A stretch of 36,760 nt of DNA from Pseudomonadota bacterium (GCA_021816925.1 JAKAWQ010000040.1:1-36760); one strand, 5' to 3'; positions 8,336 through 16,616 are shown, counted from the stretch's first letter. Notes: generated from the letters alone by a model not told the origin. Numbers and translations: made by a program.

Positions 8336-9805
8336 TCAGGGTTTGAGGGCGGCGATCCGCCGGGCCAGATCGGCGGGCAGCCGGGCATCGGCGGGAGCGA
8401 GCCGGCCGGCGGCTTCGAGGCCGCGTGCGATCTCGACCGCCCGGCTCAAGAACCCGCGTGCGGCGCCGGGATCGGCCTCCGACAGCTTGACCAGCGAAAT
8501 CGCAAGATCGCGCTGCCACTCCGCGTTGGCGGGATCCCGCCGCGCCAGCACCTCCGCGATGGCAAGCCCGGCGCGGTACTCCGCCGCGGCGCCGGCGCGG
8601 TCGCCCAACGCCATCAGCACGTCGCCGATCCTGTCGCGGCTCACCGAAAGATCGCGCTCGTTCCCGCCGCGGCGCGCGGCCGCCGCGGCGGAGCGGTACG
8701 CTCTCTCTGCCTCGCCGAGTCCGCCCATGGTCCGCCGAAGATCGCCGAGATCGATCCAGGTCCACACATCGTCCGGCGCGAGGCGGGTGATCTCCTCAAG
8801 GGTGAGTTTGGCGGCGTCGTGATCGAAGCTGAGGCGCTCGATCTTCGCGCGCTCCCGGAGCAGCGGCAGGAGGCGGTGCGAACGCAGGCGTTCCTCCTCC
8901 GCGATCCTCTCCTGCAAGAGCGCACGCGCGCCCGCTGCGTCGAGCCGACCGAGCCTCCCCCGCGCCGCGCCGATCGCAGCGTCGATCTCTGCGCCGTCGT
9001 TCGACGGGCGAACCGGTTCCGCAGCTCTTGCCCGCGCCGCGTCGATGAACTCGGAAAGCCGCGCCGGAATATCCGAGACCGGAACGTCCTGCGCGCCGAT
9101 CTTTTCGAGGATCGGCCTCAGACCGGCGGGATCGATCCTGTTCTTCTTGGCTACCGGCTTCGCGAAGAGCGCAATGAGATGGCGGCGGATCGTCGTTCCG
9201 GGCACGACGAAGGCCTCGTGCGTAGGGCTGGCGCCCTGGTTCGCGCCGACTTCGGAGAGACAAACGATGCCGGCGAGCTGCATGCCGTTCGTGAGGAAGA
9301 CGGGGGAACCGCTGGAGCCGCGCGTGAACCAATAGGCGACCGGGTTGGCCCCGGTGAATTGCCGCCGGCCGTCGGCGCCGATCAACCGCGCGATCCTACC
9401 CTCGATCTGCAAGTCTCGCACCGTGGCGGGATTGCGCCGATCGCGGCCGGCCACGCCGGCGTGCGCATAGCCCTCGCCGGTCTCGAAGGCCTCACTAACC
9501 GCAAGCTGGAGTGTCATCACGCCGCTTGGTATCGTTTCGGGACGCAGCAGAACGAGGTCGGGAGGCGGGCCGCCGAGCGCCGCACATTCGTCCGCAAGCC
9601 CCGCACTGCTCGTGACCGCGGCTCCGCCCTCGTGCGCGAAGGGAAATTCGATCTCGACCGCCGGCGGCTCCGCGGCCCCGTTTGTCGCGCTTTCCCAGAC
9701 ATGCCGGCAGGTCGCGACATAACTGCCCTCGACAAGCGCTCCGCAACCGACGAAGCGTCTCTGCGAACCGGGCGCGTAGATGTAGATGAGCCCGGTTTCG
9801 ATCAT
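8336..9805 (-). CDS. Trypsin-like serine protease fused to TPR repeats (conflict-system type)
   Basis: A 489-residue cytoplasmic-looking protein with no signal peptide. Residues 1-225 form a chymotrypsin-fold protease: His35 in ATCRHVW, Asp83 in PPPDLVLL and Ser165 in RGSSGSPVF make the triad. A linker at about 240-280 (LRPILEKIGAQDVPVSDIPARL) resembles one often seen next to TIR or caspase-like effectors in bacterial TPR proteins. The rest (about 290-480) is TPR-like helices, for example DVWTWIDLGDLRRTMG and SRDRIGDVLMALGDRAGAAAEYR. ATG 9805 is chosen because the protease fold begins at once. No clear ribosome site is seen. It is divergent from a Trypco1 gene 22 bases away. Homologous proteases occur in NTP-dependent conflict systems. 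Confidence 0.88.
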   Translation of the reverse strand: MIETGLIYIYAPGSQRRFVGCGALVEGSYVATCRHVWESATNGAAEPPAVEIEFPFAHEGGAAVTSSAGLADECAALGGPPPDLVLLRPETIPSGVMTLQLAVSEAFETGEGYAHAGVAGRDRRNPATVRDLQIEGRIARLIGADGRRQFTGANPVAYWFTRGSSGSPVFLTNGMQLAGIVCLSEVGANQGASPTHEAFVVPGTTIRRHLIALFAKPVAKKNRIDPAGLRPILEKIGAQDVPVSDIPARLSEFIDAARARAAEPVRPSNDGAEIDAAIGAARGRLGRLDAAGARALLQERIAEEERLRSHRLLPLLRERAKIERLSFDHDAAKLTLEEITRLAPDDVWTWIDLGDLRRTMGGLGEAERAYRSAAAAARRGGNERDLSVSRDRIGDVLMALGDRAGAAAEYRAGLAIAEVLARRDPANAEWQRDLAISLVKLSEADPGAARGFLSRAVEIARGLEAAGRLAPADARLPADLARRIAALKP

Positions 9806-9827
9806 GCGCGAGCAACCGGAGGGGGGA

Positions 9828-10148
9828 ATGGTCGCAGAGATAGTAGTGGAACTTCCTGGGGGGAACAAAATCTTCTTCGGCGAGGTGGCCGGGCAGGCCG
9901 GGCTCGTGGAGGCCGCGCGGATGGAGGACATCGCGCATGAGACGGCCGACAAGCTCAAGGCCGCGCTCGGCTCGCTCGGCGAACTCGTCGGGATGCTTCA
10001 GGAGTCGATCGCCAGGATGCCGAAGCGGCCCGACCGGATCGAGATGAGCTTCGGCGCCTCGTTGAGCGGGAAATGCGATCTCCGGGTCGTTTCGGGGCAA
10101 GGCGAGGCCGAGTTCAAGGTGACCCTCGGCTGGGGCGCGGGCGCTTAG
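9828..10148 (+). CDS. Trypsin-co-occurring domain 1 (Trypco1 / CU044_2847 family) protein
   Basis: A 106-residue single-domain protein. The N-terminal strand pair is EIVVELPGGNKIFF. A helical middle (EDIAHETADKLKAALGSLGELV) follows. The C-terminal signature RPDRIEMSFGASLSG and EAEFKVTLGW matches the CU044_2847/Trypco1 family, defined by recurrent pairing with trypsin-like proteases in bacterial conflict systems. It may be the regulator or substrate of the adjacent protease, which is inference. GGAGGGGGGA directly precedes ATG 9828, which decides this start over ATG 9804. With only 22 bases to the protease gene, each promoter must overlap the other gene's 5' end. Confidence 0.88.
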   Translation: MVAEIVVELPGGNKIFFGEVAGQAGLVEAARMEDIAHETADKLKAALGSLGELVGMLQESIARMPKRPDRIEMSFGASLSGKCDLRVVSGQGEAEFKVTLGWGAGA

Positions 10149-10298
10149 GGTGGCTTGCGCGGCGGGGATTGCGAGGGGAACCGGGAGCGTGTCCGGTTCG
10201 GGACAAGGAAAGGGCGCGCGTTCGGGCAGGCTGAACGCTGGGCGGAGCCTCTTTCATTCAAAGGAAGAAGGCGGGAAAATCGGGGAGGGTAAGGGGCG

Positions 10299-10484
10299 TC
10301 AGCCGGTGCCGGCCTGTTCCTGGCTCCGCAGGCGCTCCATTTCCTCCTTGACGTGCAGCTTCTCGCGCTTCAGCCGGCCGAGTATCTCGGAATCCGGGCG
10401 CGGGCGCTGACCTTCTTCGGCGATCCGCGTTTCGAGGCTGGCGTGGCGCTCCTTGAGGGCGGAAAGCCTGGACTGCAGGTTCAT
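10299..10484 (-). CDS. DUF465 (YdcH-like) small coiled-coil protein
   Basis: A 61-residue helical protein: LQSRLSALKERHASLETRIAEE, a short loop, then LGRLKREKLHVKEEMERL. This two-helix hairpin is the DUF465/YdcH family, whose function is unknown. GGAAGGGG precedes ATG 10484 at good spacing. A second DUF465 gene is divergent, 132 bases away, so this is probably an old duplication. The stretch 10149-10298 before it carries only a weak hairpin (ACCGG..CCGGT). Confidence 0.85.
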   Translation of the reverse strand: MNLQSRLSALKERHASLETRIAEEGQRPRPDSEILGRLKREKLHVKEEMERLRSQEQAGTG

Positions 10485-10616
10485 GCAAACCCCTTCCGTG
10501 CAGCAGCGGCCGCCGGCCGGCTTCAGGCCGCGCGGGCAAGAAAGCTTAGCAAGGGCGGATGTGCCTGCGCCACGGGAATCGCTGCAAGGCGGGCGGGCGC
10601 GTGGTATGCACGGCGC

Positions 10617-10820
10617 ATGCTGACCGACCATGACTCGCTCTTGCGCCGGCTGCACGAGCTGCGCAGCGAACACCGCGACCTCGACACGGTGATCGTGCGG
10701 CTTTCGGCCGAGGCGACCTGCGACCAGCTTCACCTGCAACGGCTGAAGAAGCGGAAGCTCCTGCTCAAGGACGAGATCTCGCGGCTGGAGAGCCGGCTGA
10801 TCCCCGACAGCATCGCCTGA
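10617..10820 (+). CDS. DUF465 (YdcH-like) small coiled-coil protein
   Basis: A 67-residue protein with the same two-helix pattern as its divergent neighbour: LLRRLHELRSEHRDLDTVIVRL followed by LQRLKKRKLLLKDEISRLESRL and the short tail IPDSIA. The ending K(K)RKL.LKDEI..L is the strongest family signature. ATG 10617 is the start that fits the usual length (about 60-75). It lies 6 bases before purE on the same strand and is probably co-transcribed with it, an arrangement seen in several alphaproteobacteria. Confidence 0.88.
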   Translation: MLTDHDSLLRRLHELRSEHRDLDTVIVRLSAEATCDQLHLQRLKKRKLLLKDEISRLESRLIPDSIA

Positions 10821-10826
10821 CACGCG

Positions 10827-11327
10827 ATGACGGTCGGGATCATCATGGGAAGCCGTTCCGACTGGCCGACGCTCTCTCATGCGGCCGCGGTGCTGGAGGA
10901 GCTTCATGTGCCGCACGAGGTGCGGATCGTTTCGGCGCATCGCACGCCGGAGCGGCTGGCGGCCTATGCGAGGGGTGCGGCCGGGCGGGGGATCCGGGTG
11001 ATCATCGCCGGCGCCGGCGGCGCGGCGCACCTGCCGGGGATGTGCGCCGCCTACACGGCGCTGCCGGTGCTGGGGGTGCCGGTGGAGAGTGCGGCGCTCA
11101 AGGGCGTGGACAGCCTGCTTTCGATCGTCCAGATGCCGCCGGGTGTGCCGGTCGGGACGCTGGCGATCGGGCGGGCGGGGGCGGTGAATGCGGCGCTTCT
11201 GGCGGCTGCCATCCTCGCACTTTCCGATCCGGCTCTGGCCGGACGGCTCGAAGCATGGCGGGCGGCGCAGACGGCGGGGGTGCCGGAGGAGCCGGAGGAG
11301 CCGGGACCGGCCGCGCCGGCGGCATGA
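10827..11327 (+). CDS. purE: 5-(carboxyamino)imidazole ribonucleotide mutase
   Basis: A 166-residue class I PurE. It converts N5-CAIR to CAIR in purine synthesis, using the product of PurK. Family motifs are GSRSDWPTL near the N-terminus (phosphate binding), SAHRTPERL with the active-site histidine (about residues 39-47), [11 protein letters not shown], and PVLGVPVES. The last 20 residues are a Glu/Pro-rich extension beyond the usual core. Its TGA overlaps the purK ATG (ATGA), a tightly coupled pair. Confidence 0.96.
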   Translation: MTVGIIMGSRSDWPTLSHAAAVLEELHVPHEVRIVSAHRTPERLAAYARGAAGRGIRVIIAGAGGAAHLPGMCAAYTALPVLGVPVESAALKGVDSLLSIVQMPPGVPVGTLAIGRAGAVNAALLAAAILALSDPALAGRLEAWRAAQTAGVPEEPEEPGPAAPAA

Positions 11328-12544
11328 GGGGGCCGGCTTTTCCGCTGCCGCCCAACGCGGTGATCGGAATCGTGGGCGGCGGGCAGCTCGGGCGGATGAC
11401 GGCGCTGGCGGCGGCGCGGCTCGGCTATCGGTGCCACATCCTGACGCCGGAGCGGGAGAGCCCGGCGGGGCAAGTGGCGGCTTACGTGACGGAAGGCGAG
11501 TACGAGGACCCGGGGGCGATCGCCGCGTTCGCGGCCGGGGTCGATGTGGTGACGTTCGAGTTCGAGAACGTGAGCGCGGGCGGGCTCGAACTGCTGGCTG
11601 CGCTCAAGCCGGTGCGGCCGGCGCCCGCGGTGCTCCGGGTGAGTCAGGATCGGATCAGGGAGAAGAGCTTCCTCAACGGGGCGGGGGTGCCGACGGCGCC
11701 GTGGCGGCGGGTGGAGACGCGCGCGGAACTGGCGGCGGCGGTGGCGGCGATCGGGTTACCGGCGGTTCTGAAGACGACGCGGCTCGGCTACGACGGCAAG
11801 GGGCAGAGCCTGCTGGTGCGGCCGGAGGACCTGGAGACGGCATTCGTGGCGCTGGCGCCGAAGCCGCTGGTGCTCGAGGGGTTCGTCGATTTCGCGTGCG
11901 AGTTGAGCGTGGTGGCGGCGCGCGGGGAGGACGGAAGGGCGGTTGCGTTCGATGCGGTGGAGAACCGGCACCGGCAGCATATCCTCGATTTGACGCTGGC
12001 GCCCGCGCAGGTGGGAGAGGAGATTGCGGCGGAGGCGCGGGGGATCGCGCTCCGGGTGGCCGAGGCGCTCGAGCTTGTCGGGCTGATCGCGGTTGAGATG
12101 TTCGTCGATCGGGGCGGGCGGGTGCTGGCGAACGAGATCGCGCCGAGACCACACAATTCGGGGCACTGGACGATCGATGCCTGCCCGGCGAGCCAGTTCG
12201 AGCTGTTCGTGCGGGCGGTGGCGGGGCTGCCGCTGCCGGAGGCGAGGCGGCATTCGGATGCGGTGATGAAGAACCTGGTGGGGCCGGAAGAGGCGGCGCT
12301 CTGGGGGGAGATCCTCGCGGCACCCGGGCTCATTCCGCATCTCTACGGCAAGGCGGAGGCAAGGCCGGGGCGGAAGATGGGGCACGTGACGCGGCTTTTT
12401 CCGCATGGGGGCCTGCCCGGGCCGTTCGGGATCGAAGCGGCGCTCGGGCCGCTGGCGGCACGGGCGGAGGTGGAGCGGGCCGGCCGGCACTTGGCGGAGC
12501 AGGTCGTCCAGCCTGACCTTGGCGAAGCGTTTGGCCCCTCCTAG
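11324..12544 (+). CDS. purK: 5-(carboxyamino)imidazole ribonucleotide synthase
   Basis: A 406-residue ATP-grasp enzyme making N5-CAIR from AIR, bicarbonate and ATP. Visible motifs are [12 protein letters not shown] (N-terminal nucleotide fold), [18 protein letters not shown] (ATP-grasp lysine and glycine-rich loop), [16 protein letters not shown], and the Mg/ATP site [13 protein letters not shown]. Length is slightly above the usual 350-390. The start overlaps the purE stop. The TAG stop (12542-12544) is the first three bases of a 105-base palindromic repeat, so the repeat forms the end of this gene. Confidence 0.96.
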   Translation: MRGPAFPLPPNAVIGIVGGGQLGRMTALAAARLGYRCHILTPERESPAGQVAAYVTEGEYEDPGAIAAFAAGVDVVTFEFENVSAGGLELLAALKPVRPAPAVLRVSQDRIREKSFLNGAGVPTAPWRRVETRAELAAAVAAIGLPAVLKTTRLGYDGKGQSLLVRPEDLETAFVALAPKPLVLEGFVDFACELSVVAARGEDGRAVAFDAVENRHRQHILDLTLAPAQVGEEIAAEARGIALRVAEALELVGLIAVEMFVDRGGRVLANEIAPRPHNSGHWTIDACPASQFELFVRAVAGLPLPEARRHSDAVMKNLVGPEEAALWGEILAAPGLIPHLYGKAEARPGRKMGHVTRLFPHGGLPGPFGIEAALGPLAARAEVERAGRHLAEQVVQPDLGEAFGPS

Positions 12545-12646
12545 AGCGTTTTCAGCTTGACCGAAAACGCTCCGCTTCAGTTTCCCGAGCGGATTCACGC
12601 GCACCTCGATCGCTTCGCGATTCCAGTCAAGCGCGATCCGCTCTAA
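12542..12646 (+). repeat. 105-bp palindromic repeat, copy 1
   Basis: It begins TAGAGCG and ends CGCTCTAA, so the tips are inverted repeats. Inside, GAGCGTTTTC and GAAAACGCTC form a perfect 10-bp stem with a 9-base loop near the left end. The right half contains TCAAGCGCGATCCGCTC. A second copy in the same orientation lies at 26647-26751. The first hairpin may also act as a terminator for purK. It encodes nothing. Confidence 0.85.
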
Positions 12647-12682
12647 CATGCGCGTGCAGAATGCGAACGAAGGGGGGCAGCG

Positions 12683-13843
12683 ATGACCAGGCCGTTCGAA
12701 ATCTCTCGCCGCGGGCTCTTGAGCACTGCGGCAGGCGCGGCCGTTCTATCGGTGGCCGGGCGTGCGAAGGCGGCCGGGAAAACCCTCAACTTCGCCGATA
12801 TCGGGGTCGGCGACCCCGGGGGCGACTGGTCAGGATTCACCAAGGCGAGCGGGTGGAACGTGAACCTCGTTGCCATCGGCAATGCGCCTTCGGCGATCCT
12901 CAACGTGATGATCGGAGGAGGCGGCACCTCCACGTATGACATCATCAACATCGTGGGCGGCATGCAGCCGCCGCTCATTTCGAACCACCTGATCGAAGCC
13001 ATCGACCCGGCAGAGATGCCCGACTGGGCCAAGGACACGTACATCTCGGAGTACCTGACGGAAGGAAAGCCCGGTTTCCAGTTCATCGGCTATCAGGGGC
13101 GGCTCTACGGCGTGCCGAGCGTGCTGCAGGGTGATGCTTTCGCCTATCTCCCGGAGAAGACGGGTCCGCTCGATTCCTATGCGGCGCTTTTCGACCCGAA
13201 ATGGCGCGGCTACGTGGCGCTCGAGAACAATTACACGACCGCGGGGCAGAAGACGGCTCTCTATCTGAAGAAGGCCGGATTGGCCGACATCAAGGATCCG
13301 GCCAACATGTCGCCGGCCGAAATCAAGGCGGTCGTCGATTTCCTGATCGGACGGAAGAAGGGGGGACAGTTCCGCGTCCTCTGGTCGAGTTTCGAGCAGG
13401 CGGTCGATCTGATCGTGAGGAAGGAGGTTTATGTCATAGATTGCTGGGAGCCGATGGTGTTCGCGGCCGCCGCCAAGGGCGTGCATGCGGTGTACGCCGA
13501 TCCGAAGGAGGGCTATCTTCTGTGGGCGATGGCCGCCTATCTGGTCAACAAGCGGAACGGGAGCGCGGCTGAAAAGAAGGCCTCCTACGAACTTCTGAAT
13601 TTCATGCTCGGCGGGTGGTACGGGGCCAAGATCACGCTTCTGCGCGGTTACATGACAAACCCGCTGGCGCCTGCTTATGCCGCGAGCCACCCCGCTGAGT
13701 TCACGGCTGCGGAGGCCAAGAAGATCGCAGCGATCACTGCAAACGTGAAGCACAAGTTCGACCAGGGCGGAACCTGGCAGAACCGGTGGCCCACCCATAT
13801 CGATGCGTACGAGTCGGAGTGGCAGCGCTTCGAGGCTGCGTGA
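12683..13843 (+). CDS. Polyamine-type ABC transporter substrate-binding protein (Tat-exported)
   Basis: A 386-residue periplasmic binding protein resembling PotD/PotF-type (spermidine/putrescine, group SBP_bac). The N-terminus MTRPFEISRRGLLSTAAGAAV is a twin-arginine signal (SRRGLL) ending near AGRAKA-A, so it is exported folded. The mature protein shows YDIINIVGG, YGVPSVLQGDAFAY, LENNYTTAGQKTALYL and CWEPMVF, consistent with the two-lobed fold. The true ligand is unknown, as related proteins bind polyamines, amino acids or other small cations. GGGGGG precedes ATG 12683. Two permease genes follow at 17 and -1 bases. Its codon use is less GC-extreme than its neighbours. Confidence 0.88.
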   Translation: MTRPFEISRRGLLSTAAGAAVLSVAGRAKAAGKTLNFADIGVGDPGGDWSGFTKASGWNVNLVAIGNAPSAILNVMIGGGGTSTYDIINIVGGMQPPLISNHLIEAIDPAEMPDWAKDTYISEYLTEGKPGFQFIGYQGRLYGVPSVLQGDAFAYLPEKTGPLDSYAALFDPKWRGYVALENNYTTAGQKTALYLKKAGLADIKDPANMSPAEIKAVVDFLIGRKKGGQFRVLWSSFEQAVDLIVRKEVYVIDCWEPMVFAAAAKGVHAVYADPKEGYLLWAMAAYLVNKRNGSAAEKKASYELLNFMLGGWYGAKITLLRGYMTNPLAPAYAASHPAEFTAAEAKKIAAITANVKHKFDQGGTWQNRWPTHIDAYESEWQRFEAA

Positions 13844-13859
13844 GGGACGCGTTTCTGCG

Positions 13860-14732
13860 GTGAGGCGTGCGAGAGCGGCCGTCCGCTACGGCCTTCTCGG
13901 GCTGCCCGGTGTCTTTCTTGTGGTCTTTCTGGTTTGTCCGCTGCTTCTGACCTTCGCCATCAGCTTCTGGCAACGGACGGGCTTCACGTTCACGCCGGCC
14001 CTGACGTTCAATTCATACCGTGCTTTCTTCTCCGGCGTACGGCTTCTCGTTTTCGATCGAAGCCTGCTCATATCCCTCGAGGCTACGGCGATCAGCCTCC
14101 TGCTCGCCTATCCGGTTGCGTACTTCCTCGCCTTCCACGCCGTGCCGAAGGCGGTCCGGATCTGCCTTTCCCTTTTCACGGTGCCTTTCCTCATCAACTA
14201 CATCATCCGTACGTTCGCCTGGACCTATCTCCTCGACCGCAGCGGGCCGGTGAACCGGCTTCTGCAATGGCTCGGCCTCGTGCACCATCCGGTAAGCTGG
14301 CTTCTGTACAGTGATTTCGCGGTCTTCATCGGGCTCGTCAGCGCATACATGCCGTTCATGGTGTTCCCGCTCTGGCTTTCCCTTTCGGGCATCGACCAGA
14401 GGCTCATCGAAGCGAGCTGGATGCTGGGCGCTCGTCCGGCGCGGACCTTCTTCGGCGTGATTCTCCCGCTTTCCCTGCCGGGGATCTTTGCGGCGACCAT
14501 CTTCGGCTTTGTCGGGTCATTTGGCGAGAGCGCTGTCCCGACGATCCTTGGTGGTGTCGGATTCCAGCTCATGGGCAATACCATCACCAGTGCGATGGAC
14601 GTGCTCGACTATCCGCTGGCCGCGGCGATGTCGAGCGTGGTGGTGATCGCCATGCTTGGGCTGTTGACGGCATGGTTTCTTTCCTTCGACCTCCGGGCTC
14701 TCCTCGGCAAGATCATGGAGTGGCGACGCTGA
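13860..14732 (+). CDS. ABC transporter permease, PotB-like
   Basis: A 290-residue inner-membrane permease with about six hydrophobic segments, the first being LLGLPGVFLVVFLVCPLLL. The conserved cytoplasmic EAA loop appears as IEASWMLGARPARTFFGVILPLSLPG, which contacts the ATPase. The usual PotB length is 275-310. GTG 13860 is chosen with GAGGGA about 12 bases upstream. The frame opens earlier but the residues before this point are not family-like. It overlaps the next permease by one base (TGATG). With the binding protein it forms an importer that still needs an ATP-binding subunit. Confidence 0.9.
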   Translation: MRRARAAVRYGLLGLPGVFLVVFLVCPLLLTFAISFWQRTGFTFTPALTFNSYRAFFSGVRLLVFDRSLLISLEATAISLLLAYPVAYFLAFHAVPKAVRICLSLFTVPFLINYIIRTFAWTYLLDRSGPVNRLLQWLGLVHHPVSWLLYSDFAVFIGLVSAYMPFMVFPLWLSLSGIDQRLIEASWMLGARPARTFFGVILPLSLPGIFAATIFGFVGSFGESAVPTILGGVGFQLMGNTITSAMDVLDYPLAAAMSSVVVIAMLGLLTAWFLSFDLRALLGKIMEWRR

Positions 14733-15523
14733 TGCCGCGCGCCGGGCATGGCGCCCTGTCGTTCGGATCGGGCGCCGTCTGGATCCTGATCGGGGTTCTC
14801 CTTTTCCTTCTCTATTTGCCGCTCGTCCCGCCTGTTCTGTTCTCGATCGGGCTCGCCGTGCCTGGCGTGCATACCATCACGTTCCGCGCCTACGGCGAGC
14901 TCTGGGGCAGCCCGATCCTGGTTTCCGCGACGGAGACAACGATGGAAGTGGCTGCGATCGTCGGCGTGGCGGCTCCGGCGCTCGGGCTGCTCTCCGCGCT
15001 TGCGGTGCGCGAGCTCGGGATACCACGGCTGATGATGCTTCTCGTCCTGCTGCCGCTCTTCATTCCCGGCGTCAGCATGGGGCTTGCGAGCGCTTTCTTC
15101 TTCCGTGAACTCGGGATCGCGCCGTCACTTCCGAGCGTCGCACTGGTGCAGACCATCTGGGCGCTGCCCTTTGCGACGCTGGTCATGCTGACGGTCATGT
15201 CGACCTTCGATCCGGTCCTTCTGGAGGCCGCTTACGTCACCGGGGCCAACCGGCTGCGCGGTTTCCTCGATATCGAGCTTCCGATCATCCGCCCCGGCGT
15301 GCTCGGCGCGGTCCTGTTCTCGTTGATCCTGTCGTTCAACGAGACGATCCGCACGTCCCTGGTCCAAGGTCCGCTCAACACCGTTCAGACCTACATCTGG
15401 TCGACCTACAAGCAGACTGGCCTGTCCACGGCGATCTACGCGCTGATGACGCTCCTGATTCTGCTCACGCTCGTGCTGATGGCGAGCATCCTCGTCATCG
15501 TCACCCGACGGCGTGCGGCGTAG
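14732..15523 (+). CDS. ABC transporter permease, PotC-like
   Basis: A 263-residue second permease with about six transmembrane segments (first: AVWILIGVLLFLLYLPLVPPV). The EAA loop reads LEAAYVTGANRLRGFLDIELPIIRPG, typical of PotC/PotI. Length is normal. The start ATG 14732 shares one base with the preceding stop, with GGAG upstream. No gene for the PotA-type ATPase follows: the next gene is a convergent universal stress protein beyond a 119-base inverted-repeat element. The ATPase must be encoded elsewhere or shared. Confidence 0.9.
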   Translation: MPRAGHGALSFGSGAVWILIGVLLFLLYLPLVPPVLFSIGLAVPGVHTITFRAYGELWGSPILVSATETTMEVAAIVGVAAPALGLLSALAVRELGIPRLMMLLVLLPLFIPGVSMGLASAFFFRELGIAPSLPSVALVQTIWALPFATLVMLTVMSTFDPVLLEAAYVTGANRLRGFLDIELPIIRPGVLGAVLFSLILSFNETIRTSLVQGPLNTVQTYIWSTYKQTGLSTAIYALMTLLILLTLVLMASILVIVTRRRAA

Positions 15524-15536
15524 CGGGTGACGTGTC

Positions 15537-15655
15537 ATACCGGCGGCCTCAATTTTTGACTCTTCGAACGACCACGCGCGAGACCCCCCCGAAGGGAGAG
15601 GGAGGCTCGCGATGACCGCCGCGGGGAGAGGGATGGCCCCTTGGGCCGCCGGTAT
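15537..15655. repeat. 119-bp element with 12-bp terminal inverted repeats (MITE-like)
   Basis: ATACCGGCGGCC at 15537-15548 is repeated in perfect inverse (GGCCGCCGGTAT) at 15644-15655. Inside are a poly-C tract and a GCGAG...CTCGC hairpin, with no coding potential. It fills the convergent gap between the PotC-like and universal stress genes and abuts the latter's stop codon. It may be a non-autonomous mobile repeat or a bidirectional terminator. Only one copy is evident in this window. Confidence 0.6.
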
Positions 15656-16512
15656 CAGTGCGAGAACAAGATCGGCACGGTCATATGGCGAAGGAGCGAG
15701 CGGGTGACGCCGCCGAGCACTATCTCGCGCACCCGGGAGTGGCCGTAGCCGCCGATGACGATCAGATCGGCGCCGATGTCGGAGGCGTAGTTGAGGAGCG
15801 CATCCGCGGTGCTGATGGGACCGCTCACCGTTTCCGCGGCGACCGCCTTGACGCCGTGGCGGGCGAGGTGGCGTGCGATGTCGGCGGTGGGAACTTCGCG
15901 CGGGCCCGTCTCGTCGTGCGGGGCGTCGATGGCCAGCACGGTCACCGATCCGGCGGAGATGAGGAGGGGCATGGCGTCGTGCACGGCACGCGCGGCTTCG
16001 CGGGTCTCGGTCCAGCCGATGAGGATGCTTTCTCCGCAAGTGGGGAAAGAGCCGTAGTACGGGATCAGCAGGAGCGGCCGGCCGGAATCGAGGAGGAGAT
16101 CCTCGAGCGGGGCGGCGTAGGCGCTTTCGTCCCTTCCGGGCGGGTCCTGGCCGGCAATGAGGAGATCGGCCAAGCGCGCGCGGGCGAGGCTGGCCGGCCC
16201 GGGCGGGCCTTCACCAAGGATCCATTCGCCCTCGATCCCGTCGCGGACAAGCTGCTCGCGGAAGGCGGCTTCGACCGGCGCGATCGCGCGCGTGCGCTCC
16301 GCGGCGAGTTGGTCGAGGAAGGCCTTGAGGGAGCCGCCGTAGGCGTAACCGTCGGCGGTGAGCGCGACGGGGTCGATCGGACGTACCGCTTCGGCGAGGC
16401 AAAGCCCGGTGAGATGGGCGCCGTGGCGGCGCGCGAGGGCGGCGGCGAGGGCAAGGCGCCGGCTGCTCCGTTCGGAAGGATCGAGCAGGACCATCAGATC
16501 TTTCAGGGCCAT
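15655..16512 (-). CDS. Universal stress protein, tandem UspA domains
   Basis: A 285-residue protein with two UspA folds. The N-terminal domain (1-150) starts KDLMVLLDPSERSSRRLALAAALARRHGAHLTGL. The C-terminal domain (about 160-285) ends with GGYGHSRVREIVLGGVTRSLLRHMTVPIL. That carries the ATP-binding pattern G-x2-G-x9-G-S/T; the N-terminal copy is degenerate. Such proteins are induced by low oxygen, stasis or respiratory stress. A perfect FNR/FixK-type palindrome sits 81-94 bases upstream of ATG 16512, which fits oxygen control. GAGG precedes the start. The TGA touches the 119-bp inverted-repeat element. Confidence 0.93.
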   Translation of the reverse strand: MALKDLMVLLDPSERSSRRLALAAALARRHGAHLTGLCLAEAVRPIDPVALTADGYAYGGSLKAFLDQLAAERTRAIAPVEAAFREQLVRDGIEGEWILGEGPPGPASLARARLADLLIAGQDPPGRDESAYAAPLEDLLLDSGRPLLLIPYYGSFPTCGESILIGWTETREAARAVHDAMPLLISAGSVTVLAIDAPHDETGPREVPTADIARHLARHGVKAVAAETVSGPISTADALLNYASDIGADLIVIGGYGHSRVREIVLGGVTRSLLRHMTVPILFSH

Positions 16513-16580
16513 GGCATCCTCACTTGGAAATCCCGATGCATGATCGGGATGAACGGGGAGAGGGATTGGGCGCGCGAGAC

Positions 16581-16608
16581 GGACACGTGTCCTTGATCGG
16601 GATCAAGG
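16581..16608 (-). promoter_or_regulatory. FNR/FixK-type operator next to a second palindrome, upstream of usp
   Basis: CCTTGATCGGGATCAAGG (16591-16608) is a perfect 18-base palindrome whose core TTGAT-N4-ATCAA is the FNR/FixK/ANR recognition consensus. Directly abutting it is GGACACGTGTCC (16581-16592), another perfect palindrome. They lie upstream of the universal stress gene on its strand and 9 bases beyond the thiE stop. A Crp/Fnr regulator gene is present at 32743-33462, but nothing here links it to this site. Confidence 0.75.
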
Positions 16609-16616
16609 CGGGCGCG

